A stretch of DNA of 8,070 bases from Bacillota bacterium (GTDB lineage Bacteria; Bacillota; Desulfotomaculia; Desulfotomaculales; JAJYZD01), in the NCBI GenBank assembly GCA_021800315.1, contig JAJYZD010000173.1, forward strand, positions 1 to 8,070. The letters run 5' to 3'. The position numbers and the translations under genes were made by a program. The stretch's first letter is position 1; the number at the start of each line of letters is the position of its first letter. This document shows, one piece after another, positions 1 to 6,662 of the stretch. The notes under the pieces were generated by a model. It saw only the letters and a program-made list of their open reading frames with translations. It made no database searches and was not told the DNA's origin.

Positions 1-99
1 CGACGTGTAAGCGTCCTGCCTTATGCCATTCCGCTAAGGCTCCCTCCTTCTGCGTAATTAGTGCCTATGCTAAGGTTTGCTTACGTTGCTAGGAACGGT
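1..99 (+). repeat. left arm of 99-bp inverted repeat
   Basis: This segment is the reverse complement of 7944-8042, with position x pairing to 8043-x. The only mismatch is T48 against G7995; identity ends at 99/7944. Each arm also has internal symmetry: GTAAGC at 7-12 pairs with GCTTAC at 79-84, GCCTTA at 18-23 with TAAGGC at 35-40 (11-base loop), and TTAG at 58-61 with CTAA at 70-73. It could therefore fold as a closing stem carrying two hairpins. No frame through it is recognisable as a gene. The window begins at the repeat, so its true outer limit on this side is unknown. It could be a short non-autonomous mobile repeat, a duplicated leader, or an assembly junction. Confidence 0.9.
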
Positions 100-166
100 C
101 AGGTCACGGCCGTTGAGCGAAGCCACGGTACCTTCACACCCCCTGGGTAGGATAGGGCTGTTACAG

Positions 167-175
167 ATTATACCA
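167..175 (-). promoter_or_regulatory. extended -10 promoter element pointing left
   Basis: On the minus strand the bases read TGGTATAAT, a perfect TATAAT with the TG extension at the usual place. No good -35 hexamer lies 16-19 bases upstream; the nearest candidate, TTGAGT (195-200), is 22 bases away. Extended -10 elements can work with a weak -35. Transcription from here would run leftward through the left repeat arm and out of the window, divergent from the iron operon. Confidence 0.4.
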
Positions 176-287
176 CAATCCAATTATGAATACCACTCAA
201 CCTAAAGCGGCGATATACCGACGGGCAACCTGACCCGGAGCGCCCTGGGTACCGGGCGGGGGGTAGCCACCGTGCCCGGGTGCTTCC

Positions 288-342
288 ATGGTCGGGATTG
301 GTCAGGATTACCATCCGACGACCGGATAGGATCCCTGACCAT
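288..342 (+). promoter_or_regulatory. mutually exclusive hairpins, possible RNA switch
   Basis: Two structures compete for the same bases. Structure A pairs GTCGG 291-295 with CCGAC 315-319, AT 297-298 with AT 313-314, and GGT 300-302 with ACC 310-312, leaving a 7-base loop. Structure B pairs GGTCAGG 300-306 with CCTGACC 334-340 and AT 307-308 with AT 331-332, enclosing a hairpin of ATCCG 313-317 with CGGAT 323-327. ATGGTC 288-293 can also pair with GACCAT 337-342. Such alternative pairing is typical of regulatory leaders, but no U-run follows directly and the segment matches no known family, so a switching role is inference. Confidence 0.35.
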
Positions 343-459
343 TATTGCGGTGCGAAAACCATGATCTATATGAAGCGTCCTACTCGCCCAATATCTCCTG
401 AGCGCTTTGGGAAGGAAGGAGTTTGTACCATCGAACGTCTGTCCGGCTTCCGGGTGTCA

Positions 460-489
460 AAAAACGGGCCCGGGCCGGGCAACGTTTTT
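460..489. terminator. terminator-like stem in the operon leader
   Basis: AAAAACG (460-466) pairs with CGTTTTT (483-489). Inside, GCCC (468-471) pairs with GGGC (477-480) around a 5-base loop, with a small G/AA internal loop between the stems. The A-run and T-run make it usable on both strands. It lies about 210 bases before the first operon gene and upstream of the likely promoter, so it could end transcripts entering from the left, end leftward transcription, or act as an attenuator for an upstream promoter. A palindrome at 482-495 (ACGTTT/AAACGT) overlaps its 3' arm and could compete with it weakly. Confidence 0.5.
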
Positions 490-538
490 AAACGTGGCCG
501 CGGACGAACCGGCTCCGCCGGGCGTGGCGGGAAAGACT

Positions 539-615
539 GGTTAACCGTGGCTTAACCTGAGGTCACCTGAATTTTACCATGGCTTAACCGGGTGGTAACA
601 CCCACCACCTATACT
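539..615 (+). promoter_or_regulatory. probable operon promoter with TTAACC boxes and dyad
   Basis: TATACT at 610-615 is one base from the consensus -10. Upstream are three TTAACC boxes: one inside the palindrome GGTTAACC (539-546) and two within identical TGGCTTAACC copies (548-557 and 580-589). The last TTAACC (584-589) could serve as a -35 with a long 20-base spacer that contains the dyad GGGTG-GTAA-CACCC (590-603). Long spacers with a dyad are known for MerR-family promoters, but no such regulator is present and the assignment is speculative. Transcription would begin near 622, giving an approximately 80-base untranslated leader. Confidence 0.35.
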
Positions 616-702
616 GAGGCTGGAAGGGCCGGTTGCCGTGGGGGAGGGGCGGCGTGGTTGGCTCGTTGGGAACGCTACACCATATTGGAGGGACAGATAC
701 GG

Positions 703-1770
703 ATGAAGATGGCTCCGGGTAAGAAACGGGTGTTCAAAGTGGTGCTGGCGGGGGCGGCGATAGTGACCCTGGCAGTGACCCTGGCCGGGTGCGGTCAGGC
801 CGCGAATACCCAGGCGGCGAGCAAGCCCAAGCAGTTGGTGCTCTATTCGGCCCAGGGTTATGACGCCGCCATGGCCAAGGCTTTCCAGGCCAAGACCGGG
901 ATCCAGGTCAAGTTGTCCGATATGTCGACCGGTCCCCTGATCGGCAAAATCGAAGCGGAAAAGTCCAACTCCCATTGGGATGTGGCCTGGTTTGACGGCG
1001 ACGCCAGCATGCAGGAGCTGGATAACGAGGGACTGTTGCTTAAAGGCTGGACCCCCAACGATGTTTCCAATCTTACCCCGTTGGGACGGTCGCTCGTCGC
1101 TCCCGATAAATCCTACTATCCGGGCGGCGTCACCGCCGCGGCGGCCATCGGCGTAAATACCAAACTGCTGCCCAAAGCGGAGTATCCCAAGGACTGGAAA
1201 GACCTCCTGAACCCCACGTTCAAGAATGCCGTAGCCATGAACGATCCCAGCATATCCGGACCGACGTACCCGTTTGTGGCCGGCATCCTTAACCTCATGG
1301 GCAACACCCGGGGCAAGAAGTTTTTCCTCGAAATGAAGGCCAACGGCATGAAGGTCGGACGGACCAACAACGTCGAACTGAACGGCCTTTTGACCGGGCA
1401 GTACAAGGCGGTAATGATTCAGGACTCCGCTCTGGTTTCGGCCAAGGCCAAGGGGGAACCGATCAACATCATCTATCCTTCCTCCGGCGTCTTTACCCTG
1501 CCCGACGTCCTCGGCATCAACAAGAACGCGCCGGATATGGCGGCCGCCAAAGAGTTCGTGGAGTACGTGCTCTCGCGGGAAGGGCAAAAGGTTATGAGCA
1601 ATCCCCGAAACGGCGGGGGGGACTCCTATTACAATCCGGTGGTCACCGGCATCAAGCCCAACGCGGCCCGGCAGCAGAGCGGCATCAACTGGAAGCGGGT
1701 CGATCCTGTGGCGTCGGCCAAGGATGAAAACAGTATCAAGAAGTGGTTCAATGACAACATCACGCAGTAG
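703..1770 (+). CDS. ferric-iron-type ABC transporter substrate-binding lipoprotein
   Basis: A 355-residue extracytoplasmic binding protein of the AfuA/FbpA-like group, expected to capture the substrate at the outer membrane face and deliver it to the permease encoded next. The N-terminus has basic residues, a hydrophobic stretch at about 11-26 and the lipobox LAGC with the lipidated cysteine at residue 30. The mature part opens with LVLYSAQG, a typical first strand of iron-binding members, and has WFDGD and MNDPSISGPTYPF segments in the middle. The ATG at 703 was chosen because GGAGGG at 687-692 is well placed; an in-frame ATG at 592 would put 37 unlikely residues before the signal peptide. 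ATG 709 is an alternative. Iron is inferred from the family and from the ExxE membrane protein downstream; relatives also bind phosphonates, polyamines or thiamine. Confidence 0.9.
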   Translation: MKMAPGKKRVFKVVLAGAAIVTLAVTLAGCGQAANTQAASKPKQLVLYSAQGYDAAMAKAFQAKTGIQVKLSDMSTGPLIGKIEAEKSNSHWDVAWFDGDASMQELDNEGLLLKGWTPNDVSNLTPLGRSLVAPDKSYYPGGVTAAAAIGVNTKLLPKAEYPKDWKDLLNPTFKNAVAMNDPSISGPTYPFVAGILNLMGNTRGKKFFLEMKANGMKVGRTNNVELNGLLTGQYKAVMIQDSALVSAKAKGEPINIIYPSSGVFTLPDVLGINKNAPDMAAAKEFVEYVLSREGQKVMSNPRNGGGDSYYNPVVTGIKPNAARQQSGINWKRVDPVASAKDENSIKKWFNDNITQ

Positions 1771-3529
1771 CTCCGGGCCGGGAGCGTCGCTTTTCCGCTT
1801 GGCGGGGGCGGCGCTCCTGGTCCTCCTCGTCGGTTATCCCCTGCTGAGTCTCCTGTTGCAGGCGGTTATGCCCAAACTGTTCGGTCTGCACATGAGCATG
1901 GTGCCTTCGCTGGCTCCGGTGGTGGGGGTGTTCACCGACAGGAACAACCTCGCGGCGGTGGTCAATTCGGTCCTTCTGGGGCTGGAAGGGACCGCTGCGG
2001 CGGTTATTGTCGGCACCTTCACCGCCTTTGCGGTGGAGAGTATGACCGGCTTCCGGCGGACGCTTCTGGACGGCATGGTCTGGCTGGTATTTTTCAAGCC
2101 TTCGTACATCATCGCCCAGGGCTGGGTGATGTTCATGCAGGGCGGCGGAATCCTCGCCCAGTTGCTGCACCTGCCGATGGGGTGGTCATCCTGGTTTTTC
2201 GGCCCGATCGGGGTCGTGGTGATCTATGGGTTCAGCTTCTTTCCCTTCGTCCATTTCAGCATGCAACTGGGTATCCGCAATGTTAACGGTGATTTGGTAA
2301 AGGCGGCGCGGCTGGCCGGAGCCAGCCGGTACGAGGTCTTCCACCGGATCCTCCTGCCGCTCTTGACGCCGTCCCTTTTGGCCGGGGCGAGCATCGCCTT
2401 TGCCGAGGTGTTCGGTGACTTCGGTGTCCCCCTCGCCGTGTCGACCCAGACCCACCTGTCGCTCCTGCCCTTCCAGATCTACACCCGCCTGAACGAATCG
2501 CCGGTGAACTTTTCGGCGGCGGCCTGGCTGGCCCTTCTGGTGCTGGTTGTATCGGCGGGTGCCATTTTTTTGCAGTTTTTCTGGATGAGGAACAGGGACT
2601 ACAGCACCGTCTCCAGCCGGAGCGCGCCGGTGCCGGTGGAGAAGAAGCGGAGCCGGCTGGTTGGCGCGCTGGCCGTGATGGTGTTTTTCTTCGCCCTTGT
2701 GGTACCCCTGGGTTCCATCCTGACCGCGTCGCTTTGGAAAGTGTGGGCGAACGGGCTGGGGGCCGGCAACTGGACGCTCCTCCACTACGGCCAGGCCCTG
2801 ACCACAGGCGGCCGGAGCCTGCAAGCCCTCGGGCTCTCCCTGACCTATGCGCTGATTACGGCGGTTGTCACCATGATTTTGGGTGTGGTGCTGGCTTACG
2901 AGATGTCTTTTCAAAAGTCGGCGGTCACTTCCTTTCTCAATATCTTGACCATGTCAACCATCGCCGTGCCCGGCATCGTTTTGGCCGTGTCCTATATTTT
3001 CGCCTGGAACGCCGTCTGGCTGATTCCCCTGAACCTGGTTCTCTACGGCACGCCTTTCGCTTTGGGGCTGGCTTACCTGGCCACCTACCTTCCCTACGCC
3101 ATCAGGCTGCAGTTGGGATCAATGGCCCAACTGCCGCCCAGCCTGGTAAAAGCGGCGCGGGTGGCGGGGGCCGGCAACGCCGCGGTGGTGCGGAAGATCG
3201 TCCTGCCCTTGGTTGCGGGGACGGCCATCGCTACCTTTTTCATGACCTTCAGCAAGGTGATCTTCGAGTTGCCGGCGGCGACCCTCCTGTACCCGCCGGG
3301 CGATCCCACCTTTTCCGTTATCATTCAGCACACGTTCAATGAGTTCGACTGGTCGAAGGGCAGCGCGCTGAGCATTCTCGCCCTGATCCTGGTGTTCGGT
3401 ACGTATGCCCTCGGACGGCATTTTGTCAAATCATGGAACCAGGACTCGGGTGACCGGCTGGAAGTGAGCGCGGAAGCGCCTCCGGCCCAGGAACCCGGCC
3501 TGGTTGGAAGGAGGCGGGTGACGACATGA
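1751..3529 (+). CDS. double-domain ABC transporter permease, ferric-iron type
   Basis: A 592-residue inner-membrane protein carrying two permease halves in one chain, the arrangement of FbpB/AfuB and ThiP-type importers, so a single copy can form the whole channel. Many hydrophobic segments are seen, about twelve in total. The two cytoplasmic coupling loops that contact the ATPase are clear: VKAARLAGASRYEVFHRILL at about residues 183-202, and a second beginning VKAARVAGAGNAAVVRKIVL at about 465-484. The C-terminal tail after the last segment is polar and proline-rich. The start at 1751 overlaps the binding-protein gene by 20 bases, suggesting coupled translation; an in-frame ATG at 1724 is possible but neither has a strong ribosome site. 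Substrate follows the binding protein. Confidence 0.92.
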   Translation: MTTSRSSSGPGASLFRLAGAALLVLLVGYPLLSLLLQAVMPKLFGLHMSMVPSLAPVVGVFTDRNNLAAVVNSVLLGLEGTAAAVIVGTFTAFAVESMTGFRRTLLDGMVWLVFFKPSYIIAQGWVMFMQGGGILAQLLHLPMGWSSWFFGPIGVVVIYGFSFFPFVHFSMQLGIRNVNGDLVKAARLAGASRYEVFHRILLPLLTPSLLAGASIAFAEVFGDFGVPLAVSTQTHLSLLPFQIYTRLNESPVNFSAAAWLALLVLVVSAGAIFLQFFWMRNRDYSTVSSRSAPVPVEKKRSRLVGALAVMVFFFALVVPLGSILTASLWKVWANGLGAGNWTLLHYGQALTTGGRSLQALGLSLTYALITAVVTMILGVVLAYEMSFQKSAVTSFLNILTMSTIAVPGIVLAVSYIFAWNAVWLIPLNLVLYGTPFALGLAYLATYLPYAIRLQLGSMAQLPPSLVKAARVAGAGNAAVVRKIVLPLVAGTAIATFFMTFSKVIFELPAATLLYPPGDPTFSVIIQHTFNEFDWSKGSALSILALILVFGTYALGRHFVKSWNQDSGDRLEVSAEAPPAQEPGLVGRRRVTT

Positions 3530-4623
3530 ACATTGTCCTGGAGGATGTAACCAAGCGCTACGGGCCGAAGGTGGTATTGGACCGCGTGTCGATCACTGTT
3601 CCGGGAGGCCGGTGCGTGGCTTTGCTGGGGCCGTCGGGCTGTGGCAAGACAACGCTCCTGGGGGCCCTGGCCGGGCTGACGGATATCGACGGCGGGCGAA
3701 TCAGGTCCGGCGAGGTCACCTGGTCGGCCAAGGGATTGACGGTGGCACCGGAACAGCGGAATGTCGGGATGGTTTTCCAGGATTTCGCCCTCTGGCCGCA
3801 CCTGAATGTGCTGGAGAACGTCGCTTTCAGCCTGCGGTTGAAAAAAGTTCCGGCGCGGGAAATAAGGGGACGGGTGGCCGAAGTCCTGGATACCGTGCAG
3901 ATGAACGGTTACGAGGAACGTTATCCCCACCAGCTGTCGGGGGGCCAGCGGCAGCGGGTGGCCATCGCCCGGGCCATGGTTTCCGAGCCGTCGCTGATGC
4001 TGATGGACGAACCCCTGTCCAGCCTGGACGCCAAATTGCGGGAAAAAATGCGCTGGGAACTCCTGCGGATCGTCATGGACACCGGTATCACCACCGTCTA
4101 CGTCACCCACGACCAGGCCGAAGCCCTCAGCATCGCCGACCACGTGGTTCTCCTCAACGAAGGCCGCGTCGAGCAGGCGGGTCCTCCTACCGCGGTCTAC
4201 CGGGAGCCCCGGACGGCCTTTGCCGCCGGTTTCCTGGGCGGTGCCAACCTGCTGGAGGGCAGGGTGGTGGAAACGATCGGGGAATGGGTAAAGGTGGACT
4301 GCCGCGGCATGTTCGTTTATGCCGCGGGCAGGCAGGCCGCGGGAAGGACGGTGCCGGTGATGGTCAGGCCGGCCGACATCGTGGTGGAAGGGACGCCCCA
4401 CGGCCTGGGTGCGCGGGTGGAAGCCGTCATCCGGCAACGCTCGTTCCAGGGATTCAACTGGCATTACCGGGCGGCGGCCCGCGGCGCGGAAAACCTGGTC
4501 CTGGAAGTCTGGGACACCGTGGAAAGGGGCTTGGGAGATCCGGTACGCCTGTGGCTGCCGGCCGAGCGCTGCCGGGTCCTGGGAGCGACTCCGGCGGAGG
4601 ATCAGGACGAAAAGAGTGCTTGA
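3526..4623 (+). CDS. ABC transporter ATP-binding protein, ferric-iron/polyamine type
   Basis: A 365-residue ATPase that powers import through the adjoining permease from the cytoplasmic side. All motifs are intact: Walker A GPSGCGKTT (35-43), Q-loop glutamine 85 in VFQDFALWPH, signature LSGGQ (137-141), Walker B LMLMDEP (157-163), D-loop SSLD (165-168) and switch histidine 195 in VTHDQAEA. The part after about residue 240 resembles the TOBE-type regulatory domain of the FbpC/PotA/MalK class, matching the family's usual 340-370 residues. Its ATG overlaps the permease stop in ATGA, and AAGGAGG at 3508-3514 provides the ribosome site. It is the third gene of the operon. Confidence 0.95.
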   Translation: MNIVLEDVTKRYGPKVVLDRVSITVPGGRCVALLGPSGCGKTTLLGALAGLTDIDGGRIRSGEVTWSAKGLTVAPEQRNVGMVFQDFALWPHLNVLENVAFSLRLKKVPAREIRGRVAEVLDTVQMNGYEERYPHQLSGGQRQRVAIARAMVSEPSLMLMDEPLSSLDAKLREKMRWELLRIVMDTGITTVYVTHDQAEALSIADHVVLLNEGRVEQAGPPTAVYREPRTAFAAGFLGGANLLEGRVVETIGEWVKVDCRGMFVYAAGRQAAGRTVPVMVRPADIVVEGTPHGLGARVEAVIRQRSFQGFNWHYRAAARGAENLVLEVWDTVERGLGDPVRLWLPAERCRVLGATPAEDQDEKSA

Positions 4624-4718
4624 CCCCGGTGGAATATTCCGGTAAGATAAGCGCAATCCGGCCCGCAACGGTCCCTGGTTGGGTTGAGGAGCACGCGGGG
4701 GAAAGGGGAAGTGGAGCA

Positions 4719-5474
4719 TTGTTTAACTGGTACGTAATGGGTACCAGCTTTGTGGGTGCGTTTGTGGAATTTGTGGAGGCCCTGACCATTATCCTGGCCG
4801 TCGGTACCATCCGGGGCTGGAGGAGTTCCCTTCTGGGAGCCTTGACGGCGGTGTTGATCCTGGCGGCTCTGACCGGCGTGGTGGGCGCCCCCCTGGTGGG
4901 CGTCATCCATCTCTTTTGGGTACAGCTGGCGATCGGTCTGGTGATGCTCCTGTTCGGCATCCGCTGGTTGCGCAAGGCCGTTCTGCGCTACGCCGGGCTA
5001 AAAGCGATGCACGACGAAGAGGAAAGCTACCGCAAGACCGTGGATCGCCAGCGCCGGGCCGGGCAGGTGAGGGCCGGCTTCGACCACGCCGGTTTTACCA
5101 CCGCTCTTTCCGGAACCTTCCTGGAGGGCCTGGAGGCGGTGTTCATCGTGATCACCTTCGGTCTCGCCGCGGGCGCCATGCCCTCGGCGGTGGCGGGAGG
5201 ACTGGGGGCGCTGGTGGTGGTGACCGCCGGGGGCCTCGCCTTGCGCAAGCCGCTGGCCAAGGTGCCGGAAAACCTGATGAAGTTCGTGGTGGGGGTCATG
5301 CTGACCAGCTTCGGGGCCTTCTGGATCGGGGAGAGTTTCCACGTGGCCTGGCCCGGCGCGGACCTGACCATTTTCTATCTGGCCGGTACCCTGGCGCTGT
5401 TTGCCTGGACCGTGGCGGCCTGGTGCCGGGGCCGGCTGAGGAAGGACGCCCGATCAACCGGGGAGGTGGCCTGA
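4719..5474 (+). CDS. FTR1-like/COG4280-type membrane protein with two ExxE motifs
   Basis: A 251-residue integral membrane protein with about six to seven hydrophobic segments. It is built of two similar halves, each opening with a carboxylate motif in a membrane helix: FVEFVEAL (residues 15-22, E17 and E20) and FLEGLEAV (134-141, E136 and E139). These recall the REGLEA motif that binds iron in FTR1/EfeU permeases. A charged loop at about 95-120 separates the halves. It resembles the family of predicted membrane proteins grouped as COG4280, though that name is from memory. I chose the TTG at 4719, giving a natural N-terminus after the purine-rich AAAGGGGA (4702-4709); ATG 4737 is the alternative. 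The frame stays open upstream inside the ATPase gene, but that part is shadow. Position directly behind an iron-type ABC importer suggests a role in metal passage; this is inference. Confidence 0.8.
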   Translation: MFNWYVMGTSFVGAFVEFVEALTIILAVGTIRGWRSSLLGALTAVLILAALTGVVGAPLVGVIHLFWVQLAIGLVMLLFGIRWLRKAVLRYAGLKAMHDEEESYRKTVDRQRRAGQVRAGFDHAGFTTALSGTFLEGLEAVFIVITFGLAAGAMPSAVAGGLGALVVVTAGGLALRKPLAKVPENLMKFVVGVMLTSFGAFWIGESFHVAWPGADLTIFYLAGTLALFAWTVAAWCRGRLRKDARSTGEVA

Positions 5475-5674
5475 TGCGCGCCTTGAAAGTGGCTCTGGGT
5501 TTGGTGGTGGACGACGTCCGCCTGGTGGGCGTTTTGGCCTTGTTTCTCCTGGTGGCCTTCGGCCTGCACGAGGCGGGCCGGCCGGGGCCGGCGGCCCTGG
5601 CTGTCTGGGTGGGACTGCCGGCGTCCCTGGCGGTGTCGGTTAACCACCAGGTGCGGCTCAAACTCAGGAAATAG
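5474..5674 (+). CDS. small two-segment membrane protein of the iron operon
   Basis: A 66-residue protein with two hydrophobic segments (about 16-31 and 38-56) joined by a short loop, and a basic C-terminus ending KLRK. No enzyme motif is visible and I do not recognise the family. The ATG shares its first base with the stop of the preceding gene (TGATG), and GGGGAGG at 5460-5466 is an excellent ribosome site, so it is very likely translated. Coupling to the ExxE protein suggests it may be a small accessory subunit of that protein or of the transporter. Only its position supports this. Confidence 0.75.
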   Translation: MRALKVALGLVVDDVRLVGVLALFLLVAFGLHEAGRPGPAALAVWVGLPASLAVSVNHQVRLKLRK

Positions 5675-5892
5675 GCAGGTCTGCCGGACGAAACTTTGAG
5701 GCCTTACCTGGCGGGCTTTTCGGAGGTATGCCAGAAAATTTGCCGAAAGAAAGTCTGCTTTTTGTGAGGGCTCACCGTGGCTATATCGGAATGCCGGGAA
5801 AGAGGGCCACTCCAGAGGCGACATGGTGGGCAATAACAATTGGAATCCGCTCGTAACGGGGGATAAAGTGTCTTAGAAGTGAGGTAATGGTA
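5675..5892 (+). other. intergenic stretch between iron operon and DsrE gene
   Basis: 218 bases. No convincing terminator follows the iron operon; the only T-run (TTTT, 5717-5720) has no good stem. A 42-codon open frame (5728-5856) begins immediately after GGAGG at 5722-5726, too close for normal initiation, and was not called as a gene. A weak promoter candidate sits at 5840-5867 and the DsrE ribosome site, GAGG, at 5881-5884. Confidence 0.5.
5840..5867 (+). promoter_or_regulatory. weak promoter candidate for the DsrE gene
   Basis: TTGGAA (5840-5845) and GATAAA (5862-5867) are separated by 16 bases; each matches four of six consensus positions for a housekeeping promoter. It is placed correctly for a short leader ahead of the gene at 5893. 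Such matches occur by chance, so this is only a candidate. Confidence 0.25.
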
Positions 5893-6228
5893 ATGCTCAA
5901 GACGGTCGTACATGTTAACGAGACAGGGAAGTGGCCAGTTGCCATCGCCAACGTTGTCAACCTCATCAAAGACGTAGGGGTGGACCATGTGCGGGTAGCT
6001 TTACTGGCTAATGGAGTGGCCGTGGAGGTCTTCCGGCAGGGGAACGAAATTGCGGCGCCGCTGGAACGGCTGGCTGAACAGGGCGTGGAGGTGTTGGCCT
6101 GTCGCAACTCTTTGCGATCATTGAACATGGAGGACGGGGAATTGCCCGGCTTTATAAAGGTGGTGCCTGCCGGAATAACGGAACTGGTGCGCCGCCAGCA
6201 GGAAGGGTGGGCTTACGTGCGGCCATGA
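5893..6228 (+). CDS. DsrE/DsrF-like small sulfur-relay family protein
   Basis: A 111-residue soluble protein resembling the COG1416 branch of the DsrE/DsrF/TusD fold, whose members form oligomers and in studied cases carry sulfur on a conserved cysteine. It starts with a VVHVNE strand, continues through VRVALLANG, has its single cysteine at residue 70 in VLACRNSL, and ends with the typical VVPAGITELVRRQQEGWAYV stretch. Length is normal for the family. The ATG at 5893 was preferred to the one at 5887 because GAGG (5881-5884) is 8 bases away from it but only 2 from the earlier codon. Neighbours give no clear pathway; no dissimilatory sulfite-reductase genes are in the window. Sulfur transfer is inferred from family and the retained cysteine. 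Confidence 0.85.
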   Translation: MLKTVVHVNETGKWPVAIANVVNLIKDVGVDHVRVALLANGVAVEVFRQGNEIAAPLERLAEQGVEVLACRNSLRSLNMEDGELPGFIKVVPAGITELVRRQQEGWAYVRP

Positions 6229-6333
6229 GGGCATGTCAGGTGCCCCCCCCTGGACACCTATGCTTTACCCATATTTCTATTCAGATAATGGATACTGGTT
6301 GTGTGTGTGGTGTTTTATGGGGTTAGAGGCATT

Positions 6334-6382
6334 ACAAGGTTTTATTGGGAAATCCCATTGCTTGTGTTGAGAACGGCACAAG
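6334..6382 (+). other. overlapping alternative stems
   Basis: ACAAG (6334-6338) pairs with CTTGT (6361-6365) and encloses TGGG/CCCA (6346-6349 with 6354-6357). The same CTTGTG (6361-6366) can instead pair with CACAAG (6377-6382) around a 10-base loop. The two folds cannot coexist on one RNA. No terminator tail follows, and no gene starts nearby. Confidence 0.35.
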
Positions 6383-6490
6383 TAGGTAATGTTAATGGAT
6401 CGTAATTGATGCTTTAGGGAGTAACTGGCTAGGCACGAGGGATTAGTGGTAGAAGTGTGCTAAGAATGAGGGGTGTGTCTCGAAAAGTTG

Positions 6491-6520
6491 TTGACAAACC
6501 CGGCCTGCGGTTGGTATCTG
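6491..6520 (+). promoter_or_regulatory. promoter candidate with perfect -35
   Basis: TTGACA at 6491-6496 is a perfect -35, but the best -10, TATCTG at 6515-6520 after 18 bases, matches only three of six positions. If active it would transcribe the remnant at 6663 and the gene at 6894. Confidence 0.25.
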
Positions 6521-6662
6521 CGTCTTATACCGAGAATGTACCACGGCGGGATCGTTTGTTACGCTGGCTGGTGTCTGTTTTTCCCCGTGAGGCTTCAGGG
6601 CCTTGTATGCCGCATACTCAAGGCATGGTATCGCCGGCCGGCCGCCCCCTGTATATATTGAC

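Larger units (their letters stand above)
100..702 (+). other. long structured non-coding leader before the iron operon
   Basis: About 600 bases without a convincing gene. It holds several inverted repeats: a GC hairpin at 241-258 (CGCCC/GGGCG), a smaller one at 268-282 (CACC/GGTG), overlapping stems at 288-342, a terminator-like stem at 460-489, a perfect palindrome at 482-495, TTAACC boxes at 541-589, and a hairpin with a GTAA tetraloop at 590-603. An open frame at 280-555 exists, but it has no ribosome site, runs through the terminator-like stem, and encodes an arginine/glycine-rich unrecognisable product, so it was not called. The ribosome site for the first operon gene is GGAGGG at 687-692. 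I could not match the region to a known riboswitch class. Confidence 0.5.
6229..6662 (+). other. gene-free stretch with hairpins
   Basis: No recognisable gene on either strand; open frames at 6457-6666 lack ribosome sites and coding character. It contains an 8-C tract at 6243-6250 within an imperfect hairpin (AGGTG/CACCT) after the DsrE gene that lacks a T-run, a GT-repeat near 6300, overlapping stems at 6334-6382, and a strong hairpin at 6600-6624 (GCCTTG-TATG paired with CATA-CAAGGC, the 3' side having two extra bases). It may be decayed sequence or hold a small RNA. Confidence 0.45.

Noticed and set aside
300..316. GGTCAGGATTACC resembles the B12 box of cobalamin riboswitches
   Set aside because: It carries an extra base, and the other conserved core elements upstream are absent.
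280..555. 91-codon open frame in the operon leader
   Set aside because: No ribosome site, low-complexity basic product, and it crosses the terminator-like stem.
574..1587. 337-codon minus-strand frame
   Set aside because: It is the antisense shadow of the binding-protein gene, which has clear family features.
3325..4719. 464-codon minus-strand frame
   Set aside because: Antisense to the ATPase, whose motifs are all intact; the translated product is histidine/proline/glycine-rich, as expected of a shadow in GC-rich DNA.
5728..5856. 42-codon frame after a GGAGG
   Set aside because: Spacing between GGAGG and ATG is about one base, too short for normal initiation, and the product is unrecognisable.
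6243..6250. Eight-C tract as a phase-variable switch
   Set aside because: It lies after a gene end and not in a coding or evident promoter position.
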